Origin: Hepsetus odoe
Taxonomy: Eukaryota > Chordata > Actinopteri > Characiformes > Hepsetidae
DNA: 64,000 nt
Assembly (NCBI GenBank): GCA_017165825.1
Contig: CM029378.1
Span: forward strand, 18,505,411 to 18,569,410
Reading direction: 5' to 3'
Shown here: positions 26,201 through 40,100 of the stretch, piece after piece
Layout: every line of letters starts with the position of its first letter
Position numbering within the stretch: the stretch's first letter is position 1
Position numbers and translations under genes: made by a program
Notes under the pieces: generated by a model
What the model saw: the letters and a program-made list of their open reading frames with translations, nothing else
The model's database searches: none
What the model was told of the DNA's origin: nothing

Positions 26201-29200
26201 GAACTGAAGTGGATATGTGCACTGCACTAAAGTGCCTGAATACATGTTTCGCTGCTTTAAACCATAAAGAGAGTGGATGCCTTTCTCAGACAGCCTATTC
26301 AAGCTTGACTGATGAACTAACCATCAATAAATGAAAATAAACAGATGTGAGGCAATATGCTTTAAAGCTTTGAAAGAAATGCAATCAATCTGGTTTTCGT
26401 GATCTTTGCTGGATGAGAAAATTTGGATGGAGGAATAAACAGAACCACAAACCACATACCAAATCTTCTGTCAGTCTAACAGGACTTGATGGATTGCTCA
26501 CATCAGAGAGGTGACGTTTTTGCACTTCAGCATGTGTAATGGAAATAGGACACGTGCAATACACTTCTACTATTCCGCTCATTTGATGGCTGTCCACTTG
26601 AATCGAGTGTTTCCTGAACTGCAGGCATAATTCAAGTGGAAACTACATTTACCTCATTATATGGGTATCATATTACCAACATACAGCCATAGGTGCCCTA
26701 AAGGTGTAAAGACATTCTTATTTCACTGACACACTCTTAAAATAAAGCTGCCAAAAGGGGAGACATTTAGAGCAACGCCACTTTTGGTTACCTCCGCAGT
26801 GGATTCCCTTAGTGGGCCGCAGTGGATGAGGGGGTTGCAATGAAGCCACAGGAGTGTATTTTTTGCTTGTCTTTCCACAAGAGCATAGCTAAATAAAGAA
26901 AATGTGAGATCAGCAGCAGGAACAACTCCACTTATTAATTAAAGGGCTTCCTCAGACTCAGATTCAGACTCGGACTCTAAGAGACAACTTTAAACTGTCA
27001 AAATTGTACAACTTTTAAATCCCTGTTCCTGTTGTTTGTCATTAGGCTTCAGCCTCAAAATCCTCTCCCCACTGATATCTGCACTTGTCATATGGCAAAC
27101 AGGCTATTGTCTGTTAAAACATCATTAAAATTCCCAAATACATCTTTCACTCGACAGTCATCAGCTCCATTAATAGAAGTTAAACTTGAATTTAAGCCTT
27201 GTTTTGAATGTAACTTTTTTGTGTCACAAATACAGCATAGTTGCTTAGATCCTCCTTCTCCTTCTCTATAGCAAATCAAGCAATGTTAAAAAAGTGTTTC
27301 AACTCTGATTTTTAAAACAAGGCTTAATACGAACCTATAAAAACAGCTTTCAAGGAATTGTTTCTGTGATATGATGAAAATGTAACCAAAGTATTTGAAC
27401 TTTTCTACAGAGATTAAAATTGAAAAAGGACCAAAAATGTTGTCATTTTTCAAACCTGGGACTAGATCTTTATTTATTTATTTATTTATTTGTTCATTTG
27501 TTCATTTGTTTGTTTGAAGGGCGTTTACAAATTCTACATCTCATGCTCAGTATTTAACAGTTGGCATTCCTGTGAAATATCGTGGTGATATTGGGATGAC
27601 TCTGCAGAAGACATTTCATTGAAAAGGACAGATCAGTGGAATCAGGTCCAATTTTTTTGGCTGCTCCGTAGCCCAGTTGAGCTGTTGCAGTCTGGCTCAA
27701 TCAATGGTCTGATCTTTAGAAGAAATACTGAGCTGGAACAAGTGTAGTGCAGAACACCTGAGAACCAAAAAGGATCAGTCCATCTGACTTTCTCACTCAG
27801 CTTATAAAAAGACTTTCAGTCAGACTGAGTTTTACGGCTCTAGACAGATCAGCCAATCAGAACAGAGGTCTTTATTAGACTTAAAGACAATAACAGCCTG
27901 TTTAATTCTAAGGAATAATAAGGAGCTGGAAAATGTGCTATAAGTGGACTACAGGATGATACAGGATTATAGCCCCTTTAAGTACATCTAACCAAATAAA
28001 TATAAGTTACTACTTACCTCTGCATTAAGCGCATGTTTTTCTAAACCAGACCAGTCCAGAACAAAACACACCAGATACAAGCAGGTTAGAGAGTGGTGTT
28101 TATCTGCCGTTTCTAGCACACAGCAGGCTGTTGACCCAGATAACACACACAGGAAACATGCACGCATAACTTAAGGTGGTATATCTAATAAAAGCTTCTC
28201 TTTCAAGTCAATAAAGAATTAAGAAGATAGTTGGTAGGAAGGAAAACAAGGTTATGAGTCAGGAGAAAGCTGTACTCCGGCAGTGTTTGCACACTTGCTA
28301 GAGATTAGCACTTACTAGCTGCACTTACAGTAAGTAGGATTAAATGATGGTGCTTTGGACAGTGTGGCGATTATTTATTCAGCACAATGTTTGCACCTCT
28401 ATGATGGCGAGATACACCATGTGCAGGGAAGAGATTTCTCTAAAATGACATCGGCTTCCCTCCTGCGTATGTATATGTGTACACACACACACACATATAC
28501 ACACACCTGAAATATATCACCCTTTAATATATGTGTGAATATATGTATAATCATATACATGAATACAGAATGCAGACTGAAAAAATATGCTCTCAATATA
28601 CTTAATTTTAATATGCACATGAATAAAATATATTCCATCAACACTTCGGAAAAGGTCAGTAAACATAAGGACGCAGCCGTGTTAGTGTAGTATATTTTAT
28701 TCATGTGCCAAAATGTAGAAATCTTTAGGAACACAAGGTGTGGGTTATGTGTCCCACACAGGGACTACATTTTCCGTTCAGTTATTGTTCAGAATGCTCT
28801 TTAGTTGAGGACTAGTTATATTACGCAATCCTTGAATAACTACCCTATATGTCCAAATATTTCAGAACATTTCATGTAAAATCAAGAGTTTTAATTATGA
28901 CACAACAAGCAGAAATTATGCTTTTTCTCTTGCCAAATTTTTTTTCAAATTTTTGGATAAGTGAAAGTGAAACACGGCACAGCACACAGTGAGACACAAT
29001 GAAATTAAGCCTTTGCTTTTCACCCATACACACTGTGCACCAGGGGGCAGCTATTTAAAGCAAATGGGGAGCAGTGAAGGGGACAGTAGCTTGCTCAAGG
29101 GTATCTCAGGGCAACCTACTGGTAGCTGCTGCAGCTGAACTGTTTACCTCTTGGTTTTGCATCCACATAGTTTTAAACACAGGTCATTGCCTTTGTTTGA

Positions 29201-32200
29201 CCCTCACTATTACATAACTGCATTGCCTAGGTTGTTTTTTTGGTGTCTTTTTTTAATAATCTCACCAAATTGCTTTACTCTCAGTATTATATTACACTGG
29301 AAGAGCATATAGCAGGAGTGGCCTTGATGTAGCGTTCAGATGATGTAGTGTTCAGATGTTGTAGCTTGAACATAGATGTGCAGCCAGGAGTCTCGTGCTC
29401 AACCGTATTGAACATAAACAGAATTTAGGAATCACTTGTACGAAGGATCCACGTAAACAATGACCGACGTTCTGCTCTGCCTAATTGGGGCTTATAAACC
29501 CTGCCCCCAATGAGGCACACCTGTTGCCCAAATGAGACCAGGTGTACATAGTAAGAGCAGAGTTGGGACCCCAATGTCCCAGTCCATACCATCCATAACC
29601 TCCCGCCCTTCATGGCAGGAGCAGAGGTCACGTTCCCAGACACAGATGCCCCACTCTCCCACTCTCCTTAGTAGGAGCAGTCGCAGAAGCCCCGCCCTCC
29701 ATGGCAGGCGCACATGCAGACTCGGAGGCACGAGGCAGGTGCATAATCCAAAACAGAAGCCGGCATTGCAGCCTTGCCTTTCGGGACTATTGCGCAGCTA
29801 GGAGTCTTGTGCTCAACTTTATTGAACATGAACAGAACTCAGGAACCACTTGTGCTAAGGAATTAATGTGAACAATGACCGACGATCTGCTCTGCCTCAC
29901 TAGGGCTTATAAACCCCGCCCCCAAAGAGACACACCTGAGGCCCGAATGAGCCCAGGTGTGCAAAGTAAGAGCAGAGCGCCGCCTACCGGGATACATGGA
30001 GCCCTTAGATGATCTGCATTTTTTGGTAAAAAGGTTGATACACTGTAATGTCTTTCGGTTGCACTGGATTTCTTTATTTCTTCATCATTTCTTCTTAATG
30101 GAATTTTTTTTTCTTTTTTAGCTTTGTGAGAAGCTTTCTGCATGACTAGTGAGTAAAAATGGGAGAAAAAAAGCAAAGAGGAACATATGGAGCTGATTAT
30201 GAGGATAGCAGTGTTTATAACACCATTCTAAATATCACACCTTCTAGAAAACTGCTTACACTGTATACCATTCAGTAGTGGTGTCTAAAAATGCCTATAT
30301 ACAGTATACATCTATATATGATAATTACAAGCAAACTGGCAAACAGTGCAGTACACTAAGGTAAACCATTTTAGCCGAATATGCTGATTCAGGGATGACA
30401 CATTCACAGGTCCAAGGGTGAATAAAAGTGCAGTAATCCCTGCGTCACCTCCTGCTGCATAGTAAGTTATGAGGAACAGCTGAGGCCCCATTTTCTGTGC
30501 TTCTGTTTTCTCTTGCACCACCTGTTCCCTCCAACAACTGCATCAGATGATGTGGGCAGCGGTGGCCTAGTGGTTAGAGAGTTGCCCTGGATTGGAAGAT
30601 TGTGGGTTCGATTCCCCCGCCAGTGGCTTTCCCTGAGGTTCCCTTGAACAAGGTACCGTCCCTGTCACTGCTCCCTGGGCACTTTCAATAGCTGCAGATA
30701 AATGCAGAGGTCCAATTTTGTTGTGGTTCACTGTGTGCTGTGCTGTGACCTCGCAATGACAAGAATAGCCACTTTCACTTTAATGTTATCTGCTTTTGAA
30801 ATGAGGGTGTGTGTATGTGTGTATGGGTGAAACGCAGAGGATGAATTTTGTTGTATTATGCTGTGCTGCGTTTCACAATGACAAGGGTAGTCACTTTCAC
30901 TTTTTTTCACAGAATCTGGCCTGTTTCCATCAGTTACTTTTTTTTTAGCATGTTTTACATTAAAAATGCTATTCTAAATAATGTTTCCCAAATTCATTCA
31001 GGGTTAGATGGTTGTAACTCTATAAGCATATGGGACACACAAATGAGACAAGTGACTTTAGAAATTGAGACATAACATACGAGAGCTGTTCTTGCCAGAG
31101 ATGCTGCAGTGGGGAATGTTTATACACTGCAGGATCATCTATATATTGTTTGCTATCTATATATTGTAAAAAAGTTTGAGTCAATGATTAATTATGGCTA
31201 CTACACTGCATGTGAAGTGAAAGTGACTATTTTCTCACAGTGAACCACAACAAAATGCATTTCCTGCTTTTAATCCATACACACATGTGCAGTGGAGGCA
31301 GCCATATCGAGCATGCGGGGAGCAGTGATTGGGATGGTATCTTGCTCAAGGGTACCTCAGGGCAACCTACTGGTGTGGGATTTGAACCCGCCACCACTGA
31401 TCCCTAGTCCCTAACCACTAGGCCACCACAGTGTACATATGTAGCTGGAGGCTGTCATTCAAAACAAACAAAACTCGGCTTGTTTAACCAAAAGCTCTCA
31501 GTGTTCGGACTGGTCAGGTTAACTCCTGCTTTGTGGGATTAAAAACCTGCAGCCACATCAGCCCTTTTCTGATAAGATTCAAAGTCCCTTCACTATTCTG
31601 TGATGTATGCTAGTCACAACCAGCAGGCATTTCACCCACCACTTTTTAAGTACTAAGGCTCTACTAAGTATGTGTCCCTGCAAAGTCACTGGTGAAAAAT
31701 GATCATTATTTTCTGGAACTTGTGGTGTGAAACTCTTGGTACAAGCAACCTGTGAGGAGGCAGTAGGAGGTCCACTCATGCTGTGAACTGCCTTGTCCGT
31801 ACAGAACTTTTATCATGATAAGTGCTTTTATGCCCTTCCCTCTATAAATGAAAAGCCTGCCTGAGACTTGGGCGATATCTCCAAAGACAGCCAAGTATCC
31901 TGAGGTCTCTCTTCCAATTCCCCCCTGACAGACAATACTGTATTGCACACTTACAGACCTCCACTGCTTGCCAATTATCACAAAAAGAGGCTTAATTTCT
32001 TCACCCCACATGCTTAACTGCGAAAAATTGCTCATTAATGCTAGCAGTGCGCATGGTTTTCCTGCTCTGCAGTCTGATGGAAACAGGTTATTTCTAGACA
32101 CATGAATAAGCATCGCACTTCCATCGATTGCAAACACTGCTTGCTTGGCATGTGGGTGGTTGGACAGCATGCGAGCAGCTTCATGCTTCATAAATGGAAC

Positions 32201-33760
32201 ACAAACAGATGTGTTGCCATGACGAGAGGGATAGCATGAGGATAAGACAGCATAAAGGCAATTTACAGCTGAATACTTGGGAGGAAGTCATCCCTACAGA
32301 GATGAGTCAGCTCCAAAAACACAAAAGCAAAATAAATGGCGAAATACCCCTCGCAATTGAACAGAACCAAGCATGGGATCACTCCCACTTAACTGCTACT
32401 TTTGTCAATTTTTCAAGCAAGTAGGCTGAGAAATCTGTGGTGAACTAAATGAACAGCATGGAGATTTAACAGCCGTCACAGCCGTCCATAACAAGTTGAT
32501 GGAAATGTTGCTGCCATTTACATTATGATTAAAGGTCAGCAGTATAGGTGAATTCATGCTGAGGTTTGGAGTTCAAGCCTTACACCTTGAGCAATGTTTA
32601 ACAGGATTTGAATCCTAGAATCCTAGCAGTAGTTTAACATGAGGCACAATTGAGCAAGGTACCGTCCCTATCACTGCTCCCCGGGTGCTGGATCTGGCTG
32701 TGTGTATGGATAGAATGCCGAGGGTGCATTTCATTGTGATTCATTGTGAGTGCCGTGCTAGTTGCTCACAATGACAAAAACTACATATATTAAAAAAAAT
32801 ACAGTGAACATCACTGGTTTGCTTTTTTCCCCAATTATCTGTGAAGTCTATAAAACAAATTAACACCTTAATTCAGACTTGTCTAGCCTCCTCTGTGAAG
32901 AAAACTCTTTTAGAAATTGATTTTTGGATGGTATTGATTTTGCCTATTAAATAATCCAGCACTCCACAGTGTCTGCTACAGAGCACAGACTTTATGTTAC
33001 ACTTTAAATGCTTGCTTATGCAAAATGACCCGATACATTTACACAATCTTTAGAATGTGCCAGTTTAGGATGTAGATGTGGTTTTGCTTATTTCTGTAAG
33101 CCTGGTAAGAGGGATTTGCTTGTTATGTTACCAGAAATTTAACAGACTTGAATTATAGCATTTAAAGCAGCTTTATAGGGTAAGTGCAGACATTCCAAGA
33201 TCAAAAAAGGCATTTTAGTCAAACTCTTCATTTTGGACAATATAGTCTGGAAGGTGACTCCTTCAGTAATGATTTAAGCTCCAACCTGGTGTCTGCATAT
33301 TACTTGAGGCTGTTCATTGAGCTAAATGTCCTAGTGAGGATAGAATACAGTCAGATTATCCCATGGAGAGCTTGTTAACATCAACGAGAAAGAGTCTGCT
33401 GAATCAGTCACATGCACAGCAGTCCTTTGCGAAAAGTCACGTTACATCATTATTTTACACCCCTGTTCATCAGAGACTCGTGTGTGAAATGCTGGATGCA
33501 AGGCTTGGAGTTATCCCTCACAGAAATGTTCTTTATTTAAATATTCTAATATGACTAAAATATCAACGATGCATCAGGTCACTGGGGCTGATGTGGGTGC
33601 GGTGAGCTTGTATGGCAATCTATCTACTCCTACCTGATGAAATGAAATACAAATCACACTGGGAACAGTGAGCAGTGAATTTGTCCTTTAACCCCATCCC
33701 TGACACAGTGAACACACACACATACACACACACCTACCTACACACACTCACACACACACA

Positions 33761-33795
<35 letters not shown>

Positions 33796-36700
33796 ACCAA
33801 GAGCAGGAGCAGTGGGCTGCATACCTGCACCCAGGGGGCAGTACTGGGGTTAAGTACCTTGGTCAATGGCACTTTAGCTGTGGATGCAGCAATGGGAACG
33901 CATTGTTCATCCATTCGCCCACATTTTTTCCTGGTCCTGGGGATTAAATCCTCAGTGTTCCGGGTGCATGTCCTCATCTCAAACCATTAGGCCATGGCAA
34001 CTCTGTGGTCCAGTTGAGCTGTTGGAGTCTGCACCATTTCACTGGCCCCCTTCATGATGAGCTAAAGAGGAAAATAACATTCCCTGTCTGGGAAAAGTAA
34101 TCCAGTGTAATTTACTTAATTTATTTAAACTTTATGGCCAGCTAAATCAAAAGAATATACCATCAACTGGAGTTTTAAGACTAACACACGTATTACCAGG
34201 ACTAACTCCACGTGGCTTTCTATGCTCCAAAGACCAATTCCTTGCAGTTTTTTTTTTTATTTCAGAAAATCCTATTTTTACACATTAAATTGGGCAGTGG
34301 TGGCATAGTGGTAAGTAGTTGCCCCCACATCGGAAGATTGTGGGTTCAATTCCCTCACCAGTGGGTTGCCCCGAGGTACCCTTGAGCAAGGTACCGTCCC
34401 CGTCACTGCTCCCCGGGTGCTTTCAATAGCTGCTCACTGCTGCACTGTGTTTGTGTGCATGGATTAAATGCAGAGGTCCAATTTCGTTGAGGTTCACATG
34501 TGCTGTGCTGTGATCTCGCAATGACAAGGGTTGTCACTTTCACTTTTTCACTTTCACTTTCAAATGTGGAGACTGTGAGTCCAGCAGAGCACAACTGGCT
34601 TTGTCTTTTCTGAAAGGATAGAATCATCACTAACTTTTATGCTCACTAACCTTCATCACTCACTTTTATGCTAGCTGGCCCATGTTTACTTTATCTAATG
34701 TAAGAATTGGCAGTTGAAGTTCTCTGAGCTGTCCAATTACTTTGTGTTAAGAGCAACTCAATGAAATTGCTGCTGCTTTACATGGCTTGGTAGAAGCTAT
34801 TGATCACAGTTTAGATGTTGTGTTAGGGGAGTTGCATACTTGGAGAGAAAACTGGGATCAAATAAAAAAATATGGCACTTTATTCAAACTTCAGCTATTC
34901 AGTGCAACGGCGAGTGTGGAAGAGAGGTGAAGAAGAGAGTGCAGGCAGGTTGGAATGGGTGGAGAAGATTGGCTGGAGTGACTTGTGACAGACGGGTACC
35001 AGCTAGAATAAAAGGGAAGGTTTACAGGACAGTAGTGAGACCAATGTTGTACGGGTTGGAGACGGTGGCACTGACGAAAAGACAGGAGGCGGAGCTGGAG
35101 GTGTCAGAGTTAAAGATGCTGAGATGTTTGTTGGGTGTGATGAGGATGGAGAGGATTAGAAATGAGTATATTATAGGGACAGCTCAGGTTAGACGTCTTG
35201 GAGACAAAGTTAGAGAAGCAAGGTTGCGTTGGTTTGGACATGTCCAGAGGAGAGATGAGGATTATATTGGAAGGAGGATATTGAAGATGGACCTGCCAGG
35301 AAAGAGGAGAAGAGGAAGACCAAAGAGGAGGTTTATGGACGTGGTGAGAGAGGACATGCAGGTGGTCGGTTTGAAGCAGGAAGATGCAGAGGACCGGAAG
35401 AAATGGAAACAGTTGATCTGCTGTGGCAACCCCTAAACGGGAGCAGCCGAAAGAAAAAGAAGATTCAAACTTCAGCTAAATGAGCCTTTAAAAAAGAGGG
35501 ACAACACGTATGGGACAGCTGTCCTCCTCCAGATACTATGATTCCTATGCTTATAGTGAGCCCTAATGCTTAGGACAAATCTTCACATATTTAATCAATA
35601 ATTTGTTTTAATAGGAGATGCTAACCGGTTATTTTTCATTTTTATAATAGAATAATTAAAAATCTGCAGTGTTAAGCACATCATTCAAACCAAATTATCC
35701 ACATGCACCATCTTTCAGCACAGGTTGTTGTTTGTGTTGGTCGTTTTGATTTTCCAACCTTGTCCTGTCTGTCTCACACATCTTATCATTCAGAGCAGTG
35801 ATGGGTAGCAGAGTGAGTGTAAAAAGCTTCCCCGGGCAGGACAGGAGATGAGGTGTTTGAAGTCAAGATGGGATAAAGGCACGTCAGGAAAAGAGCTCAC
35901 CTCGCTCTCTCAGCAGATTTGGCCTGAAGTCACGGCGGATTCAACACATCCGAGGAGACTTCAGGTCATCCGTTTGATATATAATGGTGCAAACTTTGCC
36001 TCAGTTGTTTGATGCCTTGGACAAACTGTTGTGATTTATTTCTTAACCCTTAGAAGTCTAGAATTATCACAATTGTCATTTTGCATTGTTGGCAGTACTG
36101 TGGCGGACATATATCCATGATGACTGCCAGACAACTTTGCTTAGCTTTCAGGAATCTAAAAACTCATGTCATTGTGCTGCAGATGGCTGTATAATTTTAT
36201 TATTCTACTGTAGCACTATTGCATAAGTGTGAATGCGGCATTGCTGTTCTATCAGAGAGCATCAGCCTTCCCCTTGCCAAAGTTGTAGATGGGCTCAGTG
36301 CCTGATTTGAACAGACTTCAGCCATGCTGCTAATGTTAGAATCAGAATTCAAGACAGTTTGTGTTCCCATCGAAAGGGATTTATGTGGTGCTTTTTGGAG
36401 GTTTCATTGTTTTTCTAATAAAACCGAGAATACTCGAAAGCACAACTTTCACATCTCATTGGAAACTGCTTGTCCACAGTTCTGACACCACTCACACTCA
36501 GCATCACAAACAATGGTTTTCATTGAAAAGTCCACATTTTCCCAGAAGTCTTTTCTTGTTCAAATGTTTTGCAATAGAGAAACCTCAATCACCACACTCT
36601 TGGGATGCCCTGTTTTCAGAAGGTTAATGTGTGGCCCAGAAAGACACAACAGTAGAATAAATAACGCAAACTAAGCACTTTCATTAGCACAGACGTCAAT

Positions 36701-37039
36701 CAGTATTTAATTATGAGGCTTGCACTCTCAGGGGAAAGGGTAGAACCAGAGGGTTTGAATGGGAAGGAGGTAAATCTGCCTTTCTCGCAAATGATGTTTA
36801 ATATCCTCACCATCTATCTTTCTAAATTCAGGTTAAATTGCCTGGGTGATTAATGAAAGTGTGATAAGACATGCTGAATAAAGTGCTCAGGAAAGAGACA
36901 GTAGGGGCCAACTATTTATGATGAAGACTTCCTAGAAAGATCCGTGAAGGCTTGCTGGCTTTGTTTACTGTATGAAACCCTCTGCAGTCGACAGCGCTGC
37001 TTCAGCGAACAGTCTTAAGGAGGATTCAATGTGTTGACT

Positions 37040-37105
<66 letters not shown>

Positions 37106-40100
37106 TGAGTCATTGCGTGGCGCTCGGCACCGTCGTGTGTCAGCAACCCTGCAGCAAGGCTAAGTGATTAATTAGTCACAACAGGAGCTGCTCGCTGACA
37201 GCTACGCCAGGCAGGTTACACCGCTTTGATCGTCATTCACCGCCGACAATCCATCTCCACCAAGCAGAGCAAGGCGAGGGGGGAAAATCAATGGAGCCGC
37301 CTGCACGCACACATCATTCCTTCATCCATCTGTGTCTCTGTCTGTCACACTATTATGTGCAGAAGCACAGAGCTGCTACAGTGACAGTGGCCCCGTACAG
37401 TACAGCACAAGCACAAATCCACTGACTCCTCATGGCTCGTCATTCAAGCGAATGCCCTTTGACCTCTTCTGATCAGCACTCGCGAAGGCCTTTAGAAGAA
37501 AACTTTAATGTTTACTATGTCCGTTTGTTGTGTGAAGTAATGAGCTGACATTATAGGCTTGTGGAAAAGAAAGAAAGTCCACAGACACAAATTATTATTT
37601 CGAACAATTTCACTAACGTGTAACACTAAGGGTGTGAAATACATAAAGGCACTGATCAGTGCCAGCTGGACTGTGCTGCAGTGGTATACACTGAACATAG
37701 ATAGATAGATATGGCATTTTCTGCTAATTTAAGTCCACATTTCCTATTAAAACATTACATGGATGGGCAGATGACACAGTGGGTAATGCTGTCCAAAAGG
37801 AGGCCTTGAGTTTAAGTCCTGACCATGAGATATACTTATCAGGTAGACTGAAGATGCTTCATTGCCCCCTGTATGTGTGTGTGTGTGTGTGTGTGAGTGT
37901 GTTTGCCCTGAGAAGGACTGGTATGAGGGTGATTATCTGCCTTTCTCCCTATGAATGCTGGGATAGGGTCCTGCAGCCTTGGTTAGAATAAATGGCTCAT
38001 CTTGGTGGATTTATATCTAAGAGAATTTTTGAAAAGGCACATTTTACACGAAAGAATACATTGTGAGGGTTTGAACTGAATCAACTGAACTGCGAAACTG
38101 TACTGCACTATTTTCACAATTGCATCTATAAGACTATTTTCTGGAAAATAATTTAAAAAAGGATTTTAAAAGTATCTATTTAGTTTCAGCTATTCCATTA
38201 CTGTATAAATAGCCTCCTTTGCATATTCAGTATATAATTATAAAAATAATTGGCATTAAATCAAACTGTAGTGTAAACAGTATTTCTTGACACATTCAAC
38301 CTTTCCCAAAGAAATTATAATTAAATTGACGTACTCTGCCCAAAGCTTAAAATGTGGTTCCCAACATGCAAATCTGGAAAAAAAAAAAAAAAAGATTTGT
38401 AGGCGGGCACATATATAGTTAAAATAGATCTTCAAGATATATAATGCCCTGTCATTTTATTTTAAATACATGTGACTGAAAAATGACAGCTCATTCCTTG
38501 CCAGCTGTTGGTCAAAACACCAAGAGGTTATCTGCCAGATGTTAGCGTTATTAATTCATTGAAGCCATTCTGAGGTGTTTAACATTTCAATTTCCAGAGA
38601 AACTTAATAGGAACCAGATGTCTGAAGTGTTTATTGCCTCTGAAAGCTATGTTAGAGAAAGTTATCTAAAATCTATAAATTACCTGTAGAAAAGTTAAGG
38701 CCTAAAACATTCACTCATTTTTAAAATTCTTACCTGCTGATCCTGAATAGGATCTTGGGTGGTGCTGGAGCTTATGCCAGTGCACCCTGAGAAAAATCCA
38801 AAACCAGGTCACCAGTCAATCGCACTTAAAATTAGGGGGCAATTTAGCATCTCCAATCCACCTGACATGCATGGCATTGGACTGTGGGAGGAACCCGGTG
38901 CACCCGGAGGAAACCAACACTGAAATGGAGAACATAATCACCTATCCCACAGTAAGGACCCACCTGAAAACTGAACCCAGGACCTTATACACTGTGAAGT
39001 GACAAAACTGCCCACTACACTGTAGACCTGTATATTGTACAAAATAAAGAAATGGGATTTTGTAATTAAATTTTTTATTATTTTAGCTTTTTTTATTATT
39101 TTTATTATTTATCATGATCAATTTCAACACTGCATATAATAATTCAGAAGAAATGTCCTGGTTCACTGGTGGTTTTGATTCATAAATAAAATTCCCATAT
39201 TTGGGGGTTAGACTCCACAACTCTTGGTTCCCATCACCACTACTGTTAAGAGATCTGTTGGTATAATATAAAACCCCTTTAAATCAAATCACTTTGGATG
39301 AGATTCCTAACATCTTAACTGTTGAATTATGTAGAAAAATTCTGAATGAGCAGTGAAATTCCCTTAAAGAATCTTTTTAAAGATCTTTTTAGTGAACGCA
39401 TGCTAACATTTGAACAGCGAAGCTTGCTGCAAGAATTACACCTCCCGTAATATATTTAGACGTGTGACAAGTCTCTAACCATGCTTTTTTTTTTTTCCTC
39501 AGAAGGGACCCAGATGCACAACATGAGTCAGCCACACCCTTACCCTGCCCTCAGCCAGCTGGCCCATGTGTACGAGCAACAACAGCAACCTGGTAAAGAA
39601 CTCAACAAATATGCCTCTCTAAAGGCTGTGGGTAAGAGCATTTGCTATCTTTAGACAGAAAACAACCTGTGTGCTTTACCACGCTTCATTATGCTAGATG
39701 CTCTCCCCTTTTTAATGTGTGTGCAAAATAATACACCCACTTTAAATTCACTTCTACTCTTACAACAGCTTAAATTGATTAGAATAGGAAAAAATAGGAT
39801 TAATGTAGCACAACATCATTGGCTTCAAAAGCAAAAAATGTTTCAAATCTTTTCCCAGAAGATAAACCCTTTTCTGCATGTCTTTCAGTTCCTTTTTTTT
39901 ATATTAGTTCTGTTAAAATAAAGACAACTGGCAAATATTGTTCCACTCACTAGTTCAGGCTGGAAACTACTTGAGTGATTATATAATTCCAGGCATTCAG
40001 ATTTGTAATAACAGCCCACAAAGGCAAAATTGAATTCTAGGAATTCATTGCCATTCCTCATTCAACACTGCTTTGCACAACGGTCCTATTGTCTGGCTCC

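Larger units (their letters stand above)
23593..28959. other. intronic stretch with minisatellite and low-complexity runs, no exon
   Basis: Contains a three-unit 23-bp tandem repeat (23891-23956) and (TTTA)n/(TTTG)n at 27470-27520. Several mixed-composition blocks (24390-24560, 25150-25600) could be regulatory. No coding exon or RNA gene recognised. Confidence 0.45.
4385..39502 (+). other. shisa9 intron 2 (about 35 kb)
   Basis: Starts GTAAGT and ends with a T tract plus CCTCAG. It holds most repeats in the window: SINEs, a solo LTR, paired LTR-like repeats, LINE 3' ends and a Tc1 relic. No additional coding exon was recognised. A very large intron at this position is consistent with a synaptic gene carrying intronic regulatory DNA, which is inference. 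Confidence 0.85.

Noticed and set aside
29425..29801. Open frames of 70-90 codons on both strands
   Set aside because: They lie within LTR-like units and the GC-rich remnant; no recognisable protein domain.
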